From IMG/VR virus record IMGVR_UViG_3300021356_000064, positions 1 through 36,818 of that record: a stretch of 36,818 nucleotides of DNA. The stretch is one strand, 5' to 3'. The DNA is from a virus. The translations under genes and the position numbers were made by a program. Of this stretch, positions 12,968-21,255 are shown piece by piece. The notes below the pieces were generated by a model that searched no databases, was not told where the DNA came from, and was given only the letters and a program-made list of their open reading frames with translations. Positions within the stretch are counted from its first letter, which is position 1; each line of letters begins with the position of its first letter.

Positions 12968-14830
12968 TTACAGAGAATTCAACATGTAACTTTCAGCTTT
13001 CTTAGTTTCGCCATCAACACAAATCATCTTTTCAAGAATTGATTCGTCAACTAGATCGGGATGAACCCACCAATCTTCATAAGGTTTATCTTCGTTTGGC
13101 GAAATGTTATCTACAACTAATTTATATCCGAATGACTCAAGATACTTCCTAGACTTAGTTCGGAAAGACTTAGTATCATCGCAATAATAATCATGCTCAT
13201 AAGTAATTACCGCAAATCTATGTGTCTCAAAAGGCATATTCAGAAGAATCTTATAAGTAACTTCTGGAGGATCACAATCTAGTTGCAGATAGTCAATGTC
13301 TTCTGGCATATCAAGACCCATCAGGAGTCTCTCATAGTTTACCTTGAGAGCATCCTTGAGCAAACAATTATGCTTTCTCTCATTGTTATGTGCTGCTACG
13401 AAGTTTTCATCAATGTCAAGCGCAACACCATTCCATCCAAACTTAGTTTCTAGGAGAGCAGTATTGTTTCCATAGAAAGCATTACCTGCACCAATCTCAA
13501 GGTAAGTTCCATTCTTCTTACCATTAAGCATAGAAAGAACAAACATATCCTGATAAGACTCAGCATAGTTCTTTTCAATAGTTTTAGATCCTTTGAACTT
13601 ATGTCGAAGATCCTTATACTTTTTCTTGTTATACCAATTTAATCTAGGAAGACTATGATTCTGACCAGTAATTTTATTAAGATTGTTTATAACAGCCTGC
13701 CTATAGGAATCTTCTAGTTCATGATTATCGAGAAGATCCTGAAGCATATCTCGGGAATCATCGCATAAACCACACCACCAAGCAGAGACAGCTTTCTCAA
13801 AGAGAATACCATAAAAACCAGGATAATCTACTTTAGTGCGAAGGGCAGGAGGATTCCTATCACAGAATGCTTCTGCAACACATGCTGTCTGATAACAGTC
13901 CTTCCAACTTCCATCATCGGTATGACGCTCGTAGTATCGAGCAAGCAGGAAGTATGCTTCAGGACGCTCAGGCATAACGATCATGGCGTTTTGAATGAGT
14001 CCTTTAACCGTAAACTTCCTAGTTCCCTGCTTTTCATAGCACATAGAAGCACGAATCAAGCATTCATACTGGAGCAACTTATCTTCAGTTCTTTCAACTG
14101 TACGAAGATAATATGACATTGCTGCAGCAGTTTGACCAATATCATCATAAAAAATGGCAAGTTCGTAGTTGATCTCAGCATCATCTGGATCATTAATGTA
14201 AGTAATAAGAAGTTGATTCAAATATCTAGAATCATAACCTTGTTGTGTATTATCCATTAATTCTCTAGAAACAAATTGATCTGGGGTTATAAGGTTCAAC
14301 CATTCTTTTCTCTTAGTAGAGAAGGTATTAAAATCAAGATTATGAATCTTATCAAGTTTTTCTTGATATCCTTTTCTAATTACACCACATCCATAGTCAG
14401 TATCAACAACATACATTGCAAGATCATCTCTCTCTTGCCTTAGTTGGACATATGCTTTCCAACAATCACCATTCCAGATACCACCATTGAAAGGAATAAC
14501 CTGATGTTGCTCCAACTCAGGATTCATATCATGGCAGACGATATAACCATCATCATTCAGACAAAGGAGAGCATTTGCAATGTCTCGATATACCTGATCA
14601 GCATGATGTAGACCATCAATAAAGATTACATCAAACTTCTCCTGATTAGTTTTAAAGAAGTCATCAGATGTAACATGAATCGTAGCTGGAGTATTTGGTT
14701 CAGGATCTACTCCAACCTTATTATCACATTTAATCTCTCTGAAGTTTTCTCCTGCAGAAACTCCCACTTCCAAATACTTTTTTGCCCCGATCTTATCAAT
14801 AAGGGATTGAATGATATCAGTTCTTCTCAT
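12968..14830 (-). CDS. Fusion: methyltransferase - TPR - FkbM-like methyltransferase
   Basis: The 620-aa protein (ATG 14830; AAGG upstream) has three parts. Residues 1-165 form a class I SAM methyltransferase of the type 24 kind: motif I YLEVGVSAGENF, then VIFIDGLHHADQVYRD and CHDMNPELE. Residues about 200-390 are helical TPR-like repeats (ELAIFYDDIGQTAAAMSYYL, EAYFLLARYYERH). Residues 425-605 form a second methyltransferase of the FkbM kind: ESYQDMFVLSML, motif I YLEIGAGNAFYGN, ALDIDENF and DYLQLDCDPP. FkbM-type enzymes often O-methylate sugars. A two-domain methyltransferase with a TPR scaffold probably modifies a glycan or virion protein. It overlaps the GH130-like gene by 14 bases. Confidence 0.82.
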   Translation of the reverse strand: MRRTDIIQSLIDKIGAKKYLEVGVSAGENFREIKCDNKVGVDPEPNTPATIHVTSDDFFKTNQEKFDVIFIDGLHHADQVYRDIANALLCLNDDGYIVCHDMNPELEQHQVIPFNGGIWNGDCWKAYVQLRQERDDLAMYVVDTDYGCGVIRKGYQEKLDKIHNLDFNTFSTKRKEWLNLITPDQFVSRELMDNTQQGYDSRYLNQLLITYINDPDDAEINYELAIFYDDIGQTAAAMSYYLRTVERTEDKLLQYECLIRASMCYEKQGTRKFTVKGLIQNAMIVMPERPEAYFLLARYYERHTDDGSWKDCYQTACVAEAFCDRNPPALRTKVDYPGFYGILFEKAVSAWWCGLCDDSRDMLQDLLDNHELEDSYRQAVINNLNKITGQNHSLPRLNWYNKKKYKDLRHKFKGSKTIEKNYAESYQDMFVLSMLNGKKNGTYLEIGAGNAFYGNNTALLETKFGWNGVALDIDENFVAAHNNERKHNCLLKDALKVNYERLLMGLDMPEDIDYLQLDCDPPEVTYKILLNMPFETHRFAVITYEHDYYCDDTKSFRTKSRKYLESFGYKLVVDNISPNEDKPYEDWWVHPDLVDESILEKMICVDGETKKAESYMLNSL

Positions 14831-15815
14831 CGAATTTACCTTGAATAAAATCTTCAACTACTTCAGGATTTACCCTCAACAGGTAAGCAGCGTTATCTTG
14901 ATAACCAAAAGTCATAAGTAGGTCACCTTTATAATAGCACATACCAGTGCAGAACTCCACATGAGCATCCATGAAAGAAAAATCTCTGGAGAATCCTTGA
15001 CACTGCCACTTCTCATCCCAAATCATAAACCTATGACGATATAATCCATCCTTTCTGCCAACTTCGCTTTGGAAGAGATCGACTTCATGAGTCAAAGCGA
15101 AATGATATCTAGGATTAGAATTTAGAGGGATAACATGCGAACCGCCTCTAACGTCCCTAGGAATATTAACATACTCAGTCAAATGAGTTGTTTGAGAAGT
15201 TCCATTAATATGATCAACCTTTACAACTTCAGTTGGGTTAGACCATTTAACATAATGCCATGGCATATCAATGATTGGCATCCAATTCTTTTCACAGTAA
15301 GAATTTGGATCCTTAGGAGGTTCAATACGAACACGAGAAACTTCCCGAACAGAATCTTCATCAACAATAATCTTGGAAAGTTCCATCCTTCCTTGACCAT
15401 TTGTCGTAGTATCTCTCCTAACTCCAGAAATATAAAGATCTCCTTCCCAACGGAAAATTCTAGAATCCTCAAGACCAACGAAGTCCCAAAGAGGTTCTTT
15501 ATCTAACTCGGTTGTATCAATCTTATTATAACGGGAGATATTAAGATCGTCGTCCAGTTCAAGATAATAGTTTGTGGTCCTAAGGTGCATATCATTCTCT
15601 GGATGCACATAGGTCAAAGGACCCCATTGATGTTGGAAAGTCTTCTTTTCTGAATGATAAAAGGTATAATTAACGTGCCTAAGATTCACAATAATCTTAC
15701 CATTATCATTATAAACGGCAGGGTTCATAAGACCCGTGCCGTTTGTCAGATTAGATGGGATGATTAAAGGGTGAATACTGCCGCCATTATCTAAAGCGAT
15801 TTTCGCGAAATGCAT
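14817..15815 (-). CDS. GH130-like five-bladed beta-propeller enzyme
   Basis: The 332-aa protein resembles the GH130/GH43-type propeller. Key marks are LMNPAVYNDNGKI (29-41), GLEDSRIFRWEGDLYISGVR (114-133), EKNWMPI (175-181) and, near the end, HVEFCTGMCYYKGDLLMTFG. The 'GLEDxR' and 'EKNWxP' strings are family hallmarks; GH130 enzymes are mannoside phosphorylases or hydrolases. Glycan binding or trimming is likely, but substrate is unknown. The first ATG is at 15815. A sigma70-like promoter (15840-15868) directly upstream would drive this gene and the four below it. Confidence 0.75.
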   Translation of the reverse strand: MHFAKIALDNGGSIHPLIIPSNLTNGTGLMNPAVYNDNGKIIVNLRHVNYTFYHSEKKTFQHQWGPLTYVHPENDMHLRTTNYYLELDDDLNISRYNKIDTTELDKEPLWDFVGLEDSRIFRWEGDLYISGVRRDTTTNGQGRMELSKIIVDEDSVREVSRVRIEPPKDPNSYCEKNWMPIIDMPWHYVKWSNPTEVVKVDHINGTSQTTHLTEYVNIPRDVRGGSHVIPLNSNPRYHFALTHEVDLFQSEVGRKDGLYRHRFMIWDEKWQCQGFSRDFSFMDAHVEFCTGMCYYKGDLLMTFGYQDNAAYLLRVNPEVVEDFIQGKFDEKN

Positions 15816-15839
15816 ACACTTCAATAAAACATATCTGAT

Positions 15840-15868
15840 ATTATACCAAGTATATAGAGGTTTTACAA
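15840..15868 (-). promoter_or_regulatory. Sigma70-like promoter of the glycan/methyl cluster
   Basis: On the minus strand a perfect TATAAT (15840-15845) is preceded, with a 17-nt spacer, by TTGTAA (15863-15868, 4/6). It sits in the 62-nt gap between the RCC1 fibre gene and the GH130-like gene. It suggests early or middle expression of 15815-11333, separate from the late fibre genes upstream. Confidence 0.65.
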
Positions 15869-15877
15869 GTACCCCTC

Positions 15878-18034
15878 TTATGGAACCATTCTACCCATCT
15901 GATAAGAGTGTATTCCATTCCGCTGAGGATCAAATCCAGAACCTTCTCCCCAGAACATCAACTTATCATCCTCAGTAATGGCAAAGAAACCATCATTTAC
16001 ACAACCACTATCGATACTAGCGATCTTGGTGACGTAAGGAACTTCTTTTGTTCCATATGTTTGAGTTGGTGCAAATTCCCAAGGTAGTTTATTTCTACCA
16101 TCAATTTCATAAGCGGCACTACCCATTGAAGTTCCTCTACCTCTTGCTTCCGTATCTCCATTACCAGCAGTTGATGCTCTTCCAGAAGAATCTAAGAATA
16201 GACCCCATCTCCATTCATTATTACCAGAACCAGATCTCTTAACATCAATAATATCAGAATACCCTATCTGCATTGGTACAGGATACTGTTTGCCATTGTT
16301 AAGGAAAGGGTTATCTCCACTGTCCTGAGCGGTGGCCATTACATAATCAACATTCGAGTGTCGATAATAAGACTGCTGACCTACAGTATAAATCATTCCT
16401 GTTGATTTTTGCTTAATCCACATACTAAAGTTTCCTTGGTCCATATGGAACCAAAAATCTTCAACATCATTATAAAGATCAGTTACATTCCATAAATCTT
16501 TTAAGTCAGCTCCCGACACTCCAATTGATCTAGCACGATCCCACCAGAACTTTTGCATTGGAGAGAATCCACCACCATAATTTGACCAATCACCATCATA
16601 GTCATTAGAATTGTAAAGAGATCTACCACCCCAAGGACCATATCCTGCCACATGAAGAACTCCATCATGAGTCAGGACCATACTTCTGTAATAAGTATTA
16701 TAACCACCATTCATGTATTTCTTAATACCACCATGCTTTTGCCAATCATATGGAACTTTTTTGGGAGTACCTTGACGCCAATAATCACCAACACCTAGAT
16801 GGTCATAATTATTTTGACCCCAACCCCATAGATTTCCATCTTCATCTAGAGCATGACCATATTGATAGTTACCACCACCTAACCAGATGTCTATAATTTT
16901 TCTATTGTCAAAATAGTTTTGAGGAATCTTTGCAGGAACGTAACTATTGTACCAGTTGTTATTGTATCTAAAGTTTCTACCAAGTCCCGAATGTCCATTA
17001 TATCCCCAAGTCCAAACCTGCCCATTTATATCAAGTGCCGCATTAACACTACTGGAGTTTGTAGTATATGTTGTTGCAGTTGATGAGATCTTAATTGCCT
17101 GAATATCACGAATCAGACCTTGACCTCTATTACCAAACGATCCTTGATATTGTTGAATTTGTTGGTTGTAATTAAAACTACCACCCTGATTATTACATCT
17201 ACCTACTCTTCTAGAATAATATCTGTTAGTAGTACCACCATCTCCATGCTCTCCTGATCCCATCCAACCAGACCAGAATACCTCTCCAGTATCGTAAAGA
17301 TATCCCCACATATGGTAATGATCACCAACACCTTGAATGATTTTACCTCTTGCTCCAAAAATACCAGGATCTACAGTAGATTCTCTGTATCCATCATACT
17401 CATCCCAACGTTGGAATACTGATGCACTAGTGCCGTCTTGCTGTCCACCAAAACCAAATTCAGATGCACCGAAACTATAATCATTTCTATATCCACTATG
17501 AGATGCTTCATAGTTTCCATTGATGTACGATTGACCCGACTGCCCTGCATTTCCGTTAGTAATTTCACCAGAAGACCAACCAGCAGATCCATGTTTGGGA
17601 TTCCATCCAAGAGGATTACGATTCCAGAAACCAATACATCTATTTGATCTGTTTTGATTTGCGTTTGTAGTTAACTTGCTCCAATAAGTAGTGCGACTTG
17701 AATTATCAAAAATTGGGTGAATGTATTTACCGTGCTTAAGACATACATGCCTTTCACCATTATAATTTACAATATCTCCTGGATAATATTCTCCCTTATC
17801 TTTCCATTGACCAGTCCAACAATAACCAGCAGAGTATTTTTCCCATCCAGCACTATCATGCTCTGGTTTGTAATTATAACCAATCTTATTATGTTCCGAA
17901 TAATAATCAGTCTTACAAACGTAAGCAGTTCCGTTTACCCTTACGACATCATTTTTATTATAAACCGCACCATGTCTCCATTCACCACGATATTCTTGGC
18001 GTAGATTAGATGCTAGATCTCTTAGTTTTTCCAT
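15878..18034 (-). CDS. RCC1-propeller tail fibre / adhesin (718 aa)
   Basis: Two chitin-binding-like beta modules lie at the N-terminus: YRGEWRHGAVYNKNDVVRVN with GTAYVC (15-40) and WTGQWKDKGEYYPGDIVNYN with GERHVC (73-98). The rest, from about 240, is an RCC1-type beta-propeller with blades such as INGQVWTWGYNGHSGLG, EDGNLWGWGQNNYDHLG and DGVLHVAGYGPWGG. RCC1 propellers bind proteins or glycans, and CBM-like modules bind carbohydrate, so a receptor-binding role is likely. It is Gly/Asn/Tyr/Ser-rich, typical of secreted beta proteins. It is the smallest of three such genes and lies downstream of them in the minus-strand unit. No signal peptide; virion incorporation is inferred. Confidence 0.8.
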   Translation of the reverse strand: MEKLRDLASNLRQEYRGEWRHGAVYNKNDVVRVNGTAYVCKTDYYSEHNKIGYNYKPEHDSAGWEKYSAGYCWTGQWKDKGEYYPGDIVNYNGERHVCLKHGKYIHPIFDNSSRTTYWSKLTTNANQNRSNRCIGFWNRNPLGWNPKHGSAGWSSGEITNGNAGQSGQSYINGNYEASHSGYRNDYSFGASEFGFGGQQDGTSASVFQRWDEYDGYRESTVDPGIFGARGKIIQGVGDHYHMWGYLYDTGEVFWSGWMGSGEHGDGGTTNRYYSRRVGRCNNQGGSFNYNQQIQQYQGSFGNRGQGLIRDIQAIKISSTATTYTTNSSSVNAALDINGQVWTWGYNGHSGLGRNFRYNNNWYNSYVPAKIPQNYFDNRKIIDIWLGGGNYQYGHALDEDGNLWGWGQNNYDHLGVGDYWRQGTPKKVPYDWQKHGGIKKYMNGGYNTYYRSMVLTHDGVLHVAGYGPWGGRSLYNSNDYDGDWSNYGGGFSPMQKFWWDRARSIGVSGADLKDLWNVTDLYNDVEDFWFHMDQGNFSMWIKQKSTGMIYTVGQQSYYRHSNVDYVMATAQDSGDNPFLNNGKQYPVPMQIGYSDIIDVKRSGSGNNEWRWGLFLDSSGRASTAGNGDTEARGRGTSMGSAAYEIDGRNKLPWEFAPTQTYGTKEVPYVTKIASIDSGCVNDGFFAITEDDKLMFWGEGSGFDPQRNGIHSYQMGRMVP

Positions 18035-18040
18035 TTGGGT

Positions 18041-18709
18041 TTATTCGTCGTCTGGGGAAGGCAGTTCAGGTGCTCCAGTTAGGAAGTTAACATTATCATT
18101 AGGATCAGTAGATGGGGTAGATACTATAAATCCATCAACTTCATCCATAAATTCGCAAACGTGATTATGGGCAGATTCTGTGCAAGTACACAGACCTATA
18201 TTATATGCATAATCATTATCCTCTAGATATTTAGCTCTAGTATTTTGGTCGGCAAGGAGAACATTTTCAGTAAAATCAGAACCTAAAGTTTCTCTGTCTT
18301 CAAATCTAATCGCAAAAAGTTCTTCTTCAGTAGAAGAAGATAAACTTACTGAATCACCCTCATACCTCTCATCGTCACCTTCAACAGGAACATAATATCC
18401 CTGAGCAAGAATCTCTGGAGTATAGTCTTGATGAATAGAATAATAATCTCTATTAGTATCTACATCTCTATAAAGGAAAATTGCCTCTTCTTCACGAATA
18501 AAATCATCATCTTTAATTTCAATTTCAGTTGAAATAGTCTCTGTTCCAGTTTCATTCCCCTCATCATCAAATGTGAGAACTTCGCTGAATACAGTTGTTA
18601 TAGCAACAACAGGAGGTTCATATTGAATAGAATCTAATTCAGGAAAATTGAACGAATTATATGATCCGTCCATTGATATAATTTTTCTGGGTGTTGTACT
18701 AATCGTCAT
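18041..18709 (-). CDS. Acidic hypothetical protein inside the fibre cluster
   Basis: A 222-aa, very acidic protein with no recognised domain. It begins MTISTTPRKIISMDGSYNSF and contains VVAITTVFSEVLTFDDEGNE, then repeated acidic strands. Near the C-terminus is a Cys/His cluster, LCTCTESAHNHVCEFMDEVD, that could bind a metal. It sits between two RCC1 fibre genes in the same transcript with a GGAG ribosome site, so it may be a fibre chaperone or accessory virion protein. That is an inference from position. Confidence 0.65.
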   Translation of the reverse strand: MTISTTPRKIISMDGSYNSFNFPELDSIQYEPPVVAITTVFSEVLTFDDEGNETGTETISTEIEIKDDDFIREEEAIFLYRDVDTNRDYYSIHQDYTPEILAQGYYVPVEGDDERYEGDSVSLSSSTEEELFAIRFEDRETLGSDFTENVLLADQNTRAKYLEDNDYAYNIGLCTCTESAHNHVCEFMDEVDGFIVSTPSTDPNDNVNFLTGAPELPSPDDE

Positions 18710-18720
18710 TGTATTTCTCC

Positions 18721-21237
18721 TTATCCAATTAAGTGTGCGTTAAGAGAACCATAGATATGACCTCTGTTGTTTCCAAATCCCCAGTCATAATTACGACCAG
18801 AATGAGTTAGTTCTCCATTATCAAACAAACAAGCAGATCTTGTAGTGTGAGAAATGTTACCCTCATAGTCTCCAGTACTATGGATAGCAATACAGTGAAG
18901 TCCTCCATAATTTGTAGCATAACCATTATTGGCAGAGTTGGTAGATTGATTATTCAAAGAATTACTACCACCAGCACTATAGATAGGAGCGTGCATCTTT
19001 CTACCTAAAGCATATTGTCTCTGACCATTCTGTTGGAATCTGATTCTGTTATTTGTAAGAGTACCAGAAGTTCCTGCTCCTCCCTCACCATATCCATTCC
19101 AACCACACGCATAAACGTGTCCTTTATCAGTTAAGAACTGCTGGGTTGTTCCACCAGATCTTCCTGCAGATGACATAGCAACTAGATTCTTCAAGATTTG
19201 GTTGCTTGAAGTTCCAGGCATATAGATTGCAACTGGATTAGTTTGGTTAGTTGTATTACCATTGGTCATATTATAGTGACCATTATAACCCATACCATAA
19301 GTATCACCATTTGATCTTCTATACCAAGTATGGGCATAACCTCCGTCATCAGTGTCTCCCCAAACATTTGAAATAGTTCCAGCACCAGTCCATCCAGTTC
19401 TTCTAGTAATAGTAGAAGAGTTACTGTTGTTAGATTGATTTCCTTGACCAATTTGACCTCTGTTGTTCTTACCAACAGTCCAAACATAACCATTACCATC
19501 AAGAGCTATAATAAAGTCATTATTTGCCTCAGAAGCAACCGTGATAAACTTCTGAATCCCACCATAAGAGTTCCAGTTTACAGGTAACTTCTTAGGAGTT
19601 CTTGATCTGTCAGAACTTCTAAATCCGCTATTTGTTGGATAACCAAGTTGACCATAGTTGTTATAACCCCAGGACCATAGATTTCCATCTTCGTCCATTG
19701 CAAAAGAAGTTCTATGACCTGCCCAAATGTCAACGATTCTCTTTCCTTCAAAGAACATGTGACGGTTCATTGAATTAACTAACCAAGTTCTACTATCAAC
19801 AGACATGTTGTCATTTTGGAAGATAGCAATCTCTGGGTTACCATGAGAAACTTCAGAACTAATACCACACTGTCCAGTATCGTTTCTACCCCAGCAATGG
19901 ATTTCCCCATATTCATCTAGAGCGATGACATGTGCGTCACCATCTCTTGCTTGGTGTCCACCAGAAACAAGTTTTACAATGCTTCTATTTTTGAACATCT
20001 TTCTAGGAATTGCCCAACCAATGTTCGGAGAACCACTATTGCTACTACTAGAATAACCCCAAATACCATCTCCAGCAGAACCAGAAACAGTAATAGTTCC
20101 ATCAGTTCTTAATTGCCAACGACAATCATTCCAAGACTCATATGCCTGAAGGACTCTAGGTTGCTTCTTCTGTCTATAAGGAGATAGATTGCCAACATCA
20201 GGACTAATACCGCTGAGGTTATCTACAGGGAAACCGATGTCTATTTCTCTAGCATACTGGTGTGCAGTTCCTGCAGGGTTATAATTGCTATTTGAAGTTC
20301 CACCCTCTGCAATGACTTGCCCATTACCTGCAATGAAGTGTTCGGAATTTCTATAGGACATATGCCCTTTGTTCCAACCAGGATTCCATCTCCAAGCATG
20401 AGGAGATGTAGAACCAATTCCTAAACTAGTATTCCAAGGAATGTTTCCGTTGTATCTATTATTAGTTCCCCACTGAGGAAGATCAATATAAGGGTGTCCA
20501 TGCCAGTTCCATGGTTGATCATTAACGAATCCAATGCATCTATCATAAGGCATTAGATCATCTCCTCTAGAGAAGATCTCCCATACACCAGGGAAATCCC
20601 ACATAGGATCAATAGCAGAGTGACCAATTGCACAGATATAAGATGAATTTCTCATCTGAACAATATCACCTGGATAATATGTTACATCCTCCTGCCATTG
20701 ACCAGTGCAGTTATATGATTCTGACCACTCATCCCAATCTTGCTTATTAACAGCGATTTCATAAAAACCGCACATTCTTCTAGGTCCTAGGACAAATGAA
20801 GAATTACTAATAGTAGATGTGTTTACACCTACATTAGTCAAGTATAAATCTGCCTGCGTAGAGTTTACAGGACTTACAGAGTTAACACCTACTCCAGCAC
20901 CATAGTATTCATTGTAGAATACTAATCCTTGCATGGGTTCCCATTCTTCTGGACCATGAACAGCTGGTGGTCTGTAAGCGGTTACAATTCCAGCAGTTTG
21001 ACTACTTGGATTAAATCCACTAAAAGTAACTCTAACTTTACTGGTTTGAATACCAAGAGATGATATATTTCCGTTTAGAGTCTGAAGGAGAACTGGAGCA
21101 TGTGCTTTTGGAGTATCATTTACAAAAATGAATTTCCTATTGTCATGATCTACAATATCACCTTTACTGTAAGTAGTAGAAGCACTATAAGTGCCTCTAT
21201 ACATGAATTTAACTTTTCCTAGAGTAATAGTTGCCAT
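18721..21237 (-). CDS. RCC1-propeller tail fibre / adhesin (838 aa)
   Basis: Same design as the neighbouring RCC1 genes. CBM-like modules are at 11-40 (YRGTYSASTTYSKGDIVDHD) and 176-205 (NCTGQWQEDVTYYPGDIVQM, then SSYICA). The propeller covers about 370-800, with clear blades EYGEIHCWGRNDTGQCG (442-458), EDGNLWSWGYNNYGQLG (516-532) and GNGYVWTVGKNNRGQIG (581-597), then a KGHVYACGWNGYGEGG blade. Between the modules and the propeller is a spacer rich in Trp and His. Role inferred as host-surface binding. A GGAGGA ribosome site precedes the start. Confidence 0.8.
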   Translation of the reverse strand: MATITLGKVKFMYRGTYSASTTYSKGDIVDHDNRKFIFVNDTPKAHAPVLLQTLNGNISSLGIQTSKVRVTFSGFNPSSQTAGIVTAYRPPAVHGPEEWEPMQGLVFYNEYYGAGVGVNSVSPVNSTQADLYLTNVGVNTSTISNSSFVLGPRRMCGFYEIAVNKQDWDEWSESYNCTGQWQEDVTYYPGDIVQMRNSSYICAIGHSAIDPMWDFPGVWEIFSRGDDLMPYDRCIGFVNDQPWNWHGHPYIDLPQWGTNNRYNGNIPWNTSLGIGSTSPHAWRWNPGWNKGHMSYRNSEHFIAGNGQVIAEGGTSNSNYNPAGTAHQYAREIDIGFPVDNLSGISPDVGNLSPYRQKKQPRVLQAYESWNDCRWQLRTDGTITVSGSAGDGIWGYSSSSNSGSPNIGWAIPRKMFKNRSIVKLVSGGHQARDGDAHVIALDEYGEIHCWGRNDTGQCGISSEVSHGNPEIAIFQNDNMSVDSRTWLVNSMNRHMFFEGKRIVDIWAGHRTSFAMDEDGNLWSWGYNNYGQLGYPTNSGFRSSDRSRTPKKLPVNWNSYGGIQKFITVASEANNDFIIALDGNGYVWTVGKNNRGQIGQGNQSNNSNSSTITRRTGWTGAGTISNVWGDTDDGGYAHTWYRRSNGDTYGMGYNGHYNMTNGNTTNQTNPVAIYMPGTSSNQILKNLVAMSSAGRSGGTTQQFLTDKGHVYACGWNGYGEGGAGTSGTLTNNRIRFQQNGQRQYALGRKMHAPIYSAGGSNSLNNQSTNSANNGYATNYGGLHCIAIHSTGDYEGNISHTTRSACLFDNGELTHSGRNYDWGFGNNRGHIYGSLNAHLIG

Positions 21238-21255
21238 TTGTTTAGAATCTCCTCC

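Noticed and set aside
18228-18234. CTAAATA inside the acidic 222-aa gene
   Set aside because: No gene start follows; background occurrence.
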